From an uncultured Collinsella sp. (GTDB taxonomy: Bacteria > Actinomycetota > Coriobacteriia > Coriobacteriales > Coriobacteriaceae): a DNA stretch of 64,000 bases. Position numbers and translations under genes: made by a program. Position 1 is the stretch's first letter; every line of letters begins with the position of its first letter. The stretch spans positions 62,001 to 126,000 of the forward strand of contig CABRHH010000002.1 of NCBI GenBank assembly GCA_902470695.1. The letters are read 5' to 3'. A model generated the notes under the pieces. The model had not been told where the DNA came from, made no database searches, and worked only from the letters and a program-made list of their open reading frames with translations. This document shows positions 51,134 to 58,597 of the stretch, in pieces.

Positions 51134-53398
51134 CTACTCGACGGCGGCGAGGATGAACAGACGCGAGGCGAAGTCGGACGTGGTGCCCAGCGGGTTTACG
51201 CCGCCCAGCTCGCCGCTGGAGGCGTCGGAGTCCACCAGGCCGATGCGCATGAGCTCGGCGCCGGTGAAGATGTCGCCATCAATACCCGAGGTGCCGCCGC
51301 GCACCTCAACGCGGTAGCGTATGCACTCGTCCAGGCCCTGCAGGCGCACGGAGCTGTACGGGGCGTTCGGCGTGAGCAGGATCCGGTAATCGCCCACGAT
51401 GGCGCGCGACCGGTCGGGCGCGACGACCATCCACGTGGTGCGCTCGTTGGTGTAGGGCGCGCGCAGGCGATAGAACGAACCGGTGTGGAACAGGCTGCGG
51501 TTCTGCTTGAAGAAGGCAACCTGATCGCGCATGCATTCGAGCTCGTCGGCGGTGAGGGCATCGAGGTCGAGCTCGTAGCCGAAGGTGCCAAACATGGCCA
51601 CCTGCGCGCGCGTCTCCAGCGGGGTTGTGCGGTTGACCTGGTGGTTCGGCACGCAGGACACATGGGCGCCGATGCTCGAGAGCGGGTAGAACACCGAGGT
51701 GCCGTACTGGATCTTCATCCGCTCGACGGCGTCCGAATCATCCGAGCACCAGATCTGCGGGGTGTAGTGCAGCATGCCCATGTCGAAGCGGCCGCCGCCC
51801 GAGGCACAGCCTTCGATCAGCAGGTCGGGGAAGGTGGTGAGCAGGCGCTCGAGCAGCGCGTAGACGCCCAGGATGTAGCGGTGGCAGAACTCCCCCTGGT
51901 GGCGGGCATCGCGCTGCAGGTCGAAGGCCTCGGAGATATAGCGGTTCATGTCCCACTTGATGTAGGAGATGTTCGCGGTGCTCAGCAAGGCGTACATCTG
52001 GTCGTAGATACCGTCGACCACCTCGGCGCGGGTGAAGTCCAGCAGGTACTCGTTGCGGCCGTGGCTTAGGGCGCGGTCGGGCGTGTGGATGAGCCAGTCG
52101 GGGTGCGCGCGGCACAGGTTGGAGTCCAGGTTCACGGCCTCCGGCTCGAACCACAGACCGAACTGCATGCCCAGGTCGTTGATGCGGCGGGCAAGCCCGG
52201 TGAGGCCGCCGGGTAGGCGGTCCAGGTTGGGCGTCCAGTCGCCCAGGCCGGAGGTGTCGCCGCTGCGGGATCCGAACCAGCCGTCGTCGAGCACGAACAG
52301 CTCCACGCCCATCTCTTGGGCGTGCTTGGCGATGCTCACCAGGCGGTCTTCATCGAAGTTGAAGTAGGTGGCCTCCCAGTTGTTGATGAGGATGGGGCGC
52401 TCCTGGTGCTTCCAGGGCCCGCGCACGATGTGCTCGCGGACGGTGCGGTGGAACTGGGCGCTGAGCTTGCCGATACCGGCGGTGCTGATGCCGAGGAGCG
52501 CCTCGGGGGCTTGGAAGGTCTCGCCGGGGGCAAGATGCCAGCTGAAGCCGAAGTCGTTGATGCCGGCCTGAATGCGGGCCACGTCGAAGGTGTCCACCTC
52601 GACGTGCAGGTCGTGGTTGCCGGAGTAGACGAGGGCCACGCCCATCGCGTCTCCGTGCGCCTCGGTGGTGCCGGGGCGGCAGAGCAGCATCGTGGGGTTG
52701 AAGGCGTGGCTGGAGGCGCCGCGCGTGGAGCCGATCTGCTGCAGGCCGGGGTGGAGCGGCTGCGTGTGGGGGATGCGCTCGCGAGCCCATGCGCCGGTGA
52801 AGGCCGTCATGTCCCAGCGGCAGTCGGGCATGTCCACGCTCAGGCTCATGAGGCGCTCGATCTGGACCGCATGGGCGCCGGCGTTTGCAACCGCCACGCT
52901 GCGGGCGATGACGTCCGCGTGGGCAAACACGGTGTAGGACAGGGTCGCCTCGACGCCGGTAAGCTCGTCTGCCAGCGTGATCTGTAGGGTACACGCGTCG
53001 TCGGGGGCCTCCACGTAGGTGGCGGGCAGGCCGGCCAGTGCGGGCTTGCCGGCAACGATGCGGTGGCGCACGTAGACGAAGTCGGTGATGCGCGAGCCGC
53101 TTTCCTGCGCGATGACGATCGCGGGCAGGCGATAGTCACCCGTGCCGTGCTCGGGGAACTCCTGGCGCAGGTGCTCCAAGGAGTACAGCAGGCTGCCGGT
53201 GTCGCGGCAGGTGGCGGTGGAGCGGTGCTGCAGCTCGATGAGGTAGGAGAAGTCCGGGCGGTCGGGCACGGCCGCGCCAGCATATAGGGAGATGAGCTTG
53301 CCGTGGTCGTCGGCTTTGAAGATGTAGCTGATCGAGCCGTTCGTGAGGTGGAATTGGCGCGTCTGCTCGTTGACGTGAATCTGGGCGATGGTGTCCAT
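51134..53398 (-). CDS. GH36 alpha-galactosidase
   Basis: A 754-residue cytosolic enzyme of the large bacterial GH36 type. The beta-sandwich N-terminal domain contains SLYAGAAVPDRPDFSYLIEL, and the catalytic barrel starts near PILINNWEATYFNFDEDRLV. The nucleophile Asp is in YIKWDMNR and the acid/base Asp in WCSDDSDAVERM, with GCASGGGRFDMGMLHY between. The start at 53398 follows AGAGGAA; an upstream ATG pair has worse spacing. No signal peptide is seen. It hydrolyses melibiose, raffinose or similar sugars. The AraC regulator 2 kb upstream is a candidate controller. Confidence 0.93.
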   Translation of the reverse strand: MDTIAQIHVNEQTRQFHLTNGSISYIFKADDHGKLISLYAGAAVPDRPDFSYLIELQHRSTATCRDTGSLLYSLEHLRQEFPEHGTGDYRLPAIVIAQESGSRITDFVYVRHRIVAGKPALAGLPATYVEAPDDACTLQITLADELTGVEATLSYTVFAHADVIARSVAVANAGAHAVQIERLMSLSVDMPDCRWDMTAFTGAWARERIPHTQPLHPGLQQIGSTRGASSHAFNPTMLLCRPGTTEAHGDAMGVALVYSGNHDLHVEVDTFDVARIQAGINDFGFSWHLAPGETFQAPEALLGISTAGIGKLSAQFHRTVREHIVRGPWKHQERPILINNWEATYFNFDEDRLVSIAKHAQEMGVELFVLDDGWFGSRSGDTSGLGDWTPNLDRLPGGLTGLARRINDLGMQFGLWFEPEAVNLDSNLCRAHPDWLIHTPDRALSHGRNEYLLDFTRAEVVDGIYDQMYALLSTANISYIKWDMNRYISEAFDLQRDARHQGEFCHRYILGVYALLERLLTTFPDLLIEGCASGGGRFDMGMLHYTPQIWCSDDSDAVERMKIQYGTSVFYPLSSIGAHVSCVPNHQVNRTTPLETRAQVAMFGTFGYELDLDALTADELECMRDQVAFFKQNRSLFHTGSFYRLRAPYTNERTTWMVVAPDRSRAIVGDYRILLTPNAPYSSVRLQGLDECIRYRVEVRGGTSGIDGDIFTGAELMRIGLVDSDASSGELGGVNPLGTTSDFASRLFILAAVE

Positions 53399-53555
53399 GT
53401 GCATTCCTCTCAACTTGCGTCCCGCGCGGCCGCTGGGCGGGGCTTTTGTGGTGCTGAGGTGATTCTATGGCGGAACATCGCAGGCAGACAGGGCTGCGCG
53501 TGGGGAGGTCTCGGTTGTTTGTGGCGGCGTCTGGCGGCGTGGGAGGGTGCGTATA

Positions 53556-53585
53556 ACCGCTCGCGGACGCATTTCGACCGTTCGC
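53556..53585 (+). promoter_or_regulatory. LytTR-like tandem site F
   Basis: ACCGCTCGC (53556-53564) and ACCGTTCGC (53577-53585), 21-bp period, spacer GGACGCATTTCG. It is 158 bases upstream of the GH36 start but in the opposite orientation to that gene. Confidence 0.45.
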
Positions 53586-53691
53586 CGACGGGGCGTGCGT
53601 GGGCGAGGTCACGGATCGTCAGGCGCGAGTCACGCGGCGCCGGCAAGGCGAGACAGCGTTGGTGCAGCAGAGGCACCCCTGTCTCCAATGA

Positions 53692-53720
53692 TTGATTTAT
53701 AGACACATATTGAATATAAT
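53692..53720 (+). promoter_or_regulatory. AbiE operon promoter
   Basis: TTGATT (53692-53697) and a perfect TATAAT (53715-53720) are separated by 17 bases. The start would be about 20 bases before the abiEi gene. Short inverted segments (ATTGATT/AATCAA) around it may be the antitoxin operator. Confidence 0.75.
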
Positions 53721-53748
53721 TTGGGTCCAATAATCAAAAGAGGTGGAC

Positions 53749-54357
53749 ATGGGACGAAGCGAGGAGATAGCACGGTTCGTTGATAGGGCCGGAGGCGTTG
53801 CCAGCGCGGCGCAAATCAAAGATGCGGGCTTTCTGCCGGGTTCGATTTCCTATGCGCTGGAATCGGGCGCCATAGATAGGCTCACGCGCGGCGTGTACTG
53901 CTTGCCAGATATTTTTGATGACGAATTCGCCGCCGTCTGCTATAGGTGGAGGAGATGCGTGATCTCGCATGGTAGCGCGCTGTATCTCGCGGGGCTTTCG
54001 GACAGGATGCCCAGCGCTCTTGATGTTACGGTGCCCCACGGCTACAACCCGCATGGCCTTGCCCGTGAGCATCCCGACGTGCGGATTCACAGGGTACATG
54101 TAGATGTCTATGAACTGGGCATTACCGAGGCGAGGTCCCCGGGCGGCGCAATGGTGAAGACGTACTGTGCGGAGCGGGCGGTAGCCGATCTGATTTCCCA
54201 GAGGTTCTCTGAAGGTGCAGAACCGCAGCTCGTGCGCGATGCGGTAGCGGGTTATTTTAAGAGAGATGACGCCGACCTCGATGGTCTTGCGCGGATGTGC
54301 TCCGCACTCGGTGTCGAGGATGAGTTCAGAGTGTATCTGGAGGTGCTCGGGCGATGA
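53749..54357 (+). CDS. abiEi: AbiEi-family antitoxin
   Basis: A 202-residue type IV antitoxin and repressor. The N-terminal winged helix is SEEIARFVDRAGGVASAAQI, then GSISYALESGAIDRLTRGVY, followed by the AbiEi domain with SHGSALYLAGLSDRMPSALD and YCAERAVADLISQRFS. The start at 53749 is set by AAGAGG. It overlaps the toxin gene by 4 bases. AbiE systems stop phage infection by arresting growth. Confidence 0.93.
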   Translation: MGRSEEIARFVDRAGGVASAAQIKDAGFLPGSISYALESGAIDRLTRGVYCLPDIFDDEFAAVCYRWRRCVISHGSALYLAGLSDRMPSALDVTVPHGYNPHGLAREHPDVRIHRVHVDVYELGITEARSPGGAMVKTYCAERAVADLISQRFSEGAEPQLVRDAVAGYFKRDDADLDGLARMCSALGVEDEFRVYLEVLGR

Positions 54358-55205
54358 AGAGCGATGCGAGCCTCAAGGGCAAGATCAAGGCTGTGGCGAA
54401 GAAGAGCAATCTGAAGCCCCAGGAGCTCCTACAAATGCACCTATTCGAGCACCTTCTCATGCGTCTCGAGAAGAGCGAGTATGCGGAGATCTTCGTTTTG
54501 AAAGGAGGCTTGCTCATATCGTCGATGATGGGCATCGCCCAGAGGACGACCATGGACATGGATACCACGGTGGTCGGCATGGACATGGACGAGGAGACGG
54601 TGACCGATGCCGTCTCGACCATTTGCGCCGTCGACGTGGGCGACGACATGGAGTACTCCTTCGAGCGGGTTGAACCCATCCGCGAGGACGACGAGTACGC
54701 TAATTGGCGCGCTCATCTTCGCGTCCGATATGGCAAGATAGACGCCCCAATCAAGATAGATATAACCACGGGCGACGAGATGGTCCCGGGGTTCGTCGAG
54801 TACCGCTATCCGTTCATGTTCGAGGAGGGATCAGCGCGAGTGCTCTCTTACTCGCTTGAAGCCGTGCTTGCGGAAAAGCTGGAGACTGTGGTATCGCGCG
54901 GAATCGCCAACACGCGAGGCCGTGACTTTTACGACATCCATGCACTGTTTCATCTCAAGGTGAAGGATATCGACCGGAGGTTGCTCCGCGAGGCGATTAT
55001 CGCTACTGCATCCAGGCGCGGCTCGATCAACAGGGTGATCGGCTACTCAGCAGTGCTGAAGGAAGTCAGGGAGTCCGGCATCGTGAGAGGCGTTTGGACC
55101 TCATACGCCTCGGGATCCCCTTATGTGGCTGGACTTAAGTTCGAAGATGTCGTCGACTCGGCTTTCGAGCTTGCGAGCTTTGCGGGGCTGAGCGAGTTAG
55201 GATAG
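54354..55205 (+). CDS. abiEii: AbiEii-family nucleotidyltransferase toxin
   Basis: A 283-residue toxin of the nucleotidyltransferase fold. Segments are HLLMRLEKSEYAEIFVLKGG, the metal-binding RTTMDMDT (D-x-D) and AVLAEKLETVVSRGIANTRG-type sequence near the end, with RDFYDIHALF. These are the standard motifs of family AbiEii. Phage-abortive function is expected from the family. The pair sits between the GH36 gene and the AraC regulator, which suggests insertion into an alpha-galactoside locus. Confidence 0.93.
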   Translation: MKSDASLKGKIKAVAKKSNLKPQELLQMHLFEHLLMRLEKSEYAEIFVLKGGLLISSMMGIAQRTTMDMDTTVVGMDMDEETVTDAVSTICAVDVGDDMEYSFERVEPIREDDEYANWRAHLRVRYGKIDAPIKIDITTGDEMVPGFVEYRYPFMFEEGSARVLSYSLEAVLAEKLETVVSRGIANTRGRDFYDIHALFHLKVKDIDRRLLREAIIATASRRGSINRVIGYSAVLKEVRESGIVRGVWTSYASGSPYVAGLKFEDVVDSAFELASFAGLSELG

Positions 55206-55323
55206 ATATATGTGCAGGGGGGCGGGGCCTGCGGTCCCGGCTTTCTGCTTGCGCTGCTCGCGTGTGAGTGCCTTCGTCCGTGCTGGGCGCTGTTGTGTGC
55301 CAGCAATCTGTTACACACAACAC

Positions 55324-56214
55324 CTAGCGGCTTGTCCGCAGGATGGCCTGGATGACGGAGAGGTCGACCGGCAAGTCGTTCACGGAGGATTCGCGCAGCT
55401 GGCGGTAGTCGGTGGGCGTGAGCTGCTGGTCGCTGCGGAACTTGCGGGCAAAGACCTCGGGGCTGCTGAACCCGCATGCCTGCGCGATTGCGGCAATGTC
55501 AAGGTTGGTCATGCTGAGCAGGTCACAGGCTTTCGCGACGCGGATGCGGTCGATATAGGCCTTGAGCGTGGAGCCCGTTTCATCGTGGAACACGCGGGAG
55601 AGATAGCTGCGGTCCACATGAATGCCGTCTGCCACATCGGACGCGCCGATGTTTTTCGCGTAATGCTGCACGATGAAGCGGATGGCGCTGGCGGCCACCG
55701 AGCTGGTGGGCGTGCGCGTGCCGAGAGCGGCATTTGGTGTCGCCTGACGGCCGAGCTCGTAGAGGAACTCGTAGGCGAGCGCGTTGAGCTTGAGCTCGTC
55801 GGCGGGGGTGCTGGCGGTGTGGCGGAGGCTTTCGGCGACGATGCCGAGGAGCGGCAGCGGGTCGGTGAGGGTGAAGACGTCGCTGGCGCCGATGCCCATG
55901 TCGTCGAGGTGCGATTCGATGTCCGCTCCGGCGATGCCCATCCAGAAGTAGGTCCAGGGCTCGTTCGAGGAGGAGCGGTAGACCGACGGGGTATCGGGCC
56001 GGATGACAAATCCCTCGCCCGCGCTGATAGTGTAGGTGGTGCCGTTCGCCTGCAGCTGCCCGGTGCCGGCGAGCACGATATGGACCACCAGGGCGCTGCG
56101 CATGGCGGGACCGAAGCTGTGGCTGGGCATGGTTTGGGAGATGCCGCTGAAGGCGTAGGTGAGTGCGGGGCAGGTGCGGTCGCTGCGGGCGATGTAGACC
56201 AGGGAGTGTTCCAC
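55324..56214 (-). CDS. AraC-family transcriptional regulator
   Basis: A 296-residue activator of the sugar-operon type. The N-terminal cupin sensor has VHIVLAGTGQLQANGTTYTI, AGEGFVIRPDTPSVYRSS and EPWTYFWMGIAG. The C-terminal domain has two HTH motifs: NIGASDVADGIHVDRSYLSR and DIAAIAQACGFSSPEVFARK with the final FRSDQQLTPTDYRQL. This layout is that of MsmR/RafR. A GTG start follows GAGGAA. The likely target is the GH36-MFS pair, separated from it by AbiE, but the L-fucose operon is divergent and also possible. Confidence 0.9.
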   Translation of the reverse strand: MEHSLVYIARSDRTCPALTYAFSGISQTMPSHSFGPAMRSALVVHIVLAGTGQLQANGTTYTISAGEGFVIRPDTPSVYRSSSNEPWTYFWMGIAGADIESHLDDMGIGASDVFTLTDPLPLLGIVAESLRHTASTPADELKLNALAYEFLYELGRQATPNAALGTRTPTSSVAASAIRFIVQHYAKNIGASDVADGIHVDRSYLSRVFHDETGSTLKAYIDRIRVAKACDLLSMTNLDIAAIAQACGFSSPEVFARKFRSDQQLTPTDYRQLRESSVNDLPVDLSVIQAILRTSR

Positions 56215-56297
56215 GGGTTCCTCGATTCAGGCAGGCGCTCCAAGCGCGGCGGCTCTTGCCATATAGGATACGCGTTTGCCAGCTTGCAGTTTGTGCA

Positions 56298-56320
56298 GTT
56301 TGGGGACGGGGTCGTTTCGT
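56298..56320. repeat. Fifth copy of the 23-bp repeat
   Basis: Identical to copies at 48359 and 48398 (core TTTGGGGACGGGGTCGTTTC). It lies 83 bases upstream of the AraC start codon and about 140 bases before LytTR-like site D. Confidence 0.85.
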
Positions 56321-56438
56321 TCACGGGGCGAGGTGACGGTTCTGTTCGTCTGCAACTATTACATAGCGCTCGGGACTTTGAAGGCTGTTAATGAGCGGGG
56401 GATACCCCTCGCGTGTTGTAAGGATGCGGATAAGGGCT

Positions 56439-56468
56439 GCCGCTCACCGCTGAAAACCTGCCGTTTGC
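56439..56468 (+). promoter_or_regulatory. LytTR-like tandem site D (upstream of fucose operon)
   Basis: GCCGCTCAC (56439-56447) and GCCGTTTGC (56460-56468), 21-bp period, spacer CGCTGAAAACCT. The -10 box TATAAC is 53 bases after the right half-site start. Confidence 0.6.
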
Positions 56469-56512
56469 CGCAAAGAATCTCATCGATAGGTTTCTGCGCT
56501 CGTCTTCTGCTG

Positions 56513-56550
56513 TATAACTGTAACCGGTTCAAGTTGAACCGGTTACAGTT
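56513..56550 (+). promoter_or_regulatory. Fucose-operon -10 box and 35-bp palindrome
   Basis: TATAAC (56513-56518) overlaps the start of a perfect 35-bp palindrome (56516-56550) centred on G56533. Each half contains an AACCGGTT core (TGTAACCGGTTCA and TGAACCGGTTACA). The palindrome would cover about -6 to +27, so it is a repressor site by position. Confidence 0.8.
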
Positions 56551-56626
56551 TGCAATTTTGGTCCTTTCGGCCCGCTTCGCACTCCGTTCCGGTTCACGTT
56601 GCGGCTTGGGAAGGGAGGCGCGGACG

Positions 56627-58159
56627 ATGGAGACCGCTGAGTTGGGAAAGCGGAAAGGCGGCTCAAATGAAGGCGCCGTACATGTTGCGGCGATCGACTT
56701 GGGAGCATCGAGCGGCAGAGTGATTGTCGGAAGCTACGATGCGGCGACCGGGCTTCAGCTGGAAGAAGTGTATCGTTTCGAAAGCGGCCCCATGCCCCAC
56801 GCCGAGCCTATGCAGTGGAATTTCAATCACCTGCTGAGCGAAGTACAGCAGGGTATTGCGCATGCCCAGGATCGTTATGAGCTGACGAGTGTTGGTATTG
56901 ACACATGGGGCGTGGACTATGGTCTGCTTGATTCCCAAGGCAGGCTGCTGGCGAATCCAACGCACTATCGGAACGATCGCACGAGAGGCTATGCCAAGCG
57001 CTCCAAACACGCTGGGTTGCTCGTGGGTGCATACGCGGAGACGGGAATCCAAGCGCTCGACATCAACACGCTGTTCCAGCTGATGGCTCAGCGAACATTC
57101 GATGGCGAGTTGCTCGATCAGGCCCAGCGTTTGCTGCTCATGCCCGACCTCTTGATCTGGGGTCTCACGGGGGTCCAGGGGTGCGAGGTGAGCATGGCGT
57201 CGACCACGCAGCTGCTCGGCGCATCGGGCAAGAGCTGGTCGAAGCTTTTGCTTGAGCGTTTTGGAATCAAGGAAGAGCTTCTGCCCGCAATCGGACATCA
57301 GGCGGAAGTGGTGGGGCACATCAAGGCAGGGTTGCCAGCATATGGGTTGCCGGTCGTACGCGTATGCGGCCATGATACGGCGAGCGCGGTTGCCGCTTTG
57401 ACTCCTGCCTCCAACGAGGCGTTCGTTTCATGCGGCACATGGTCGCTGGCCGGTAAAGTGGTCGATGAGCCTATGCTGACGGCGGAAGCGGAGCGGCTGG
57501 GTTTCAGTAACGAGCGCGGTGCAGAAGGCCGCGTATTGCTGTTGAAGAACTGTACAGGCCTTTGGATTGCTCAGCAGGTGCGCCGTGAGCTCGAAGAACG
57601 TGCATGCAGGCGGTTTACGTGGGAGGAAATCGCTCAGGCCGCTGCGACAGCTCAGCCATATCGCTATTTGGTTGACACCGAGGATTCACGTCTTGCCAGG
57701 TCCGGGGGTCTGTTGGACACAATCTTTGCCATGACTGGGATAGACGGGGCACTCGAAGCGGATCGCACGGTGTCGCCTGAGCTGCTGGGTGTGCTGTTCC
57801 GATGCGTATATGACAGCCTTGCGCTGGGGTATCGAGGCGTCTTGTCAGATATTGAATGCGTGACGTATGAGCCCGTCCACACGATCAGGTTGATTGGCGG
57901 CGGGGCGCGCAATGCGGTGCTGTGTCAGGCTGTGGCTGACGCTACGGGAAGGTCTGTGGTTGCAGGCCCCTATGAGGCAACTGCGATAGGAAACATCTTG
58001 GTTCAGCTGGTTGCATGCGGTGTGTTTGAAACGCTCGACCGGGCGCGGCACGCGACGGTGAATGCCTGCGGTGGCGTGCGGTATGAGCCGAGCGTCGAGC
58101 CAGCCGTTGAGGTGCTCGATCGCTTTTTGATGATGGTGAAGGAGGATTGCCATGCTTAA
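56627..58159 (+). CDS. fucK: FGGY sugar kinase: L-fuculokinase (rhamnulokinase-like)
   Basis: A 510-residue FGGY-family kinase. It has VAAIDLGASSGRVIVGSYD, SVGIDTWGVDYGLLDSQG, VRVCGHDTASAVAALTP and RLIGGGARNAVLCQAVADAT. Sequence features are nearest to rhamnulokinases, but all neighbouring genes are for L-fucose, so the substrate is probably L-fuculose. AAGGGAGG precedes the start. It overlaps fucU by 8 bases. The 35-bp palindrome and LytTR-like site D lie upstream. Confidence 0.85.
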   Translation: METAELGKRKGGSNEGAVHVAAIDLGASSGRVIVGSYDAATGLQLEEVYRFESGPMPHAEPMQWNFNHLLSEVQQGIAHAQDRYELTSVGIDTWGVDYGLLDSQGRLLANPTHYRNDRTRGYAKRSKHAGLLVGAYAETGIQALDINTLFQLMAQRTFDGELLDQAQRLLLMPDLLIWGLTGVQGCEVSMASTTQLLGASGKSWSKLLLERFGIKEELLPAIGHQAEVVGHIKAGLPAYGLPVVRVCGHDTASAVAALTPASNEAFVSCGTWSLAGKVVDEPMLTAEAERLGFSNERGAEGRVLLLKNCTGLWIAQQVRRELEERACRRFTWEEIAQAAATAQPYRYLVDTEDSRLARSGGLLDTIFAMTGIDGALEADRTVSPELLGVLFRCVYDSLALGYRGVLSDIECVTYEPVHTIRLIGGGARNAVLCQAVADATGRSVVAGPYEATAIGNILVQLVACGVFETLDRARHATVNACGGVRYEPSVEPAVEVLDRFLMMVKEDCHA

Positions 58160-58574
58160 GGGGGTGCCTCGCATCCTGTCGCCGGAGCTGTTGAAGGTTC
58201 TGGCCGAGATGGGGCATGGGGATGAGATCGTGCTGGCGGACGCGAATTTTCCAGCTGCTTCGAATGCGCGTCGGCTTGTCCGCATGGATGGGGTCGACAT
58301 GCCCGAGCTGCTTGAAGCGGTGCTGCAGCTCATGCCACTCGATTCGTATGCGGCCGAGCCGGTGGCGTTCATGAAGGTGGAGGTGGGAGACCTGCCTCCG
58401 GTCATCTGGGAGACGTATCGCGCCATCATTGAGGGCTGTGGATACGATGCGCGCATCCGATATGAAGAACGCTGCGATTTTTACCTACAAAGTAGAAATG
58501 CTTATGCGGTTGTTGCAACGGGAGAACAGTCGCCATACGGAAACATTGTTCTGAAAAAGGGCGTCGTGTTCTAA
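58152..58574 (+). CDS. fucU: L-fucose mutarotase
   Basis: A 140-residue RbsD/FucU family protein that interconverts alpha- and beta-L-fucose. The family motifs are RILSPELLKVLAEMGHGDEI, LADANFPAAS and the conserved His of MGHGDE. The end reads YGNIVLKKGVV, which contains the family's YxN motif. Overlap with the kinase gene and GGAGG upstream indicate coupling. Confidence 0.93.
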   Translation: MLKGVPRILSPELLKVLAEMGHGDEIVLADANFPAASNARRLVRMDGVDMPELLEAVLQLMPLDSYAAEPVAFMKVEVGDLPPVIWETYRAIIEGCGYDARIRYEERCDFYLQSRNAYAVVATGEQSPYGNIVLKKGVVF

Positions 58575-58597
58575 AGAGAAAGGGGAGTCAGGCTGTG

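Larger units (their letters stand above)
53399..53748. other. Intergenic region between GH36 and AbiE
   Basis: This 350-base divergent region has a LytTR-like site near its middle (53556-53585) and the AbiE promoter at its right end. The left half should hold the GH36 promoter, but no clear boxes are visible. Confidence 0.5.
56215..56626. other. Regulatory region upstream of the fucose operon
   Basis: This 412-base region contains the fifth 23-bp repeat copy, the LytTR-like site D, a TATAAC -10 box and a 35-bp palindrome. No gene is visible. Confidence 0.7.
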
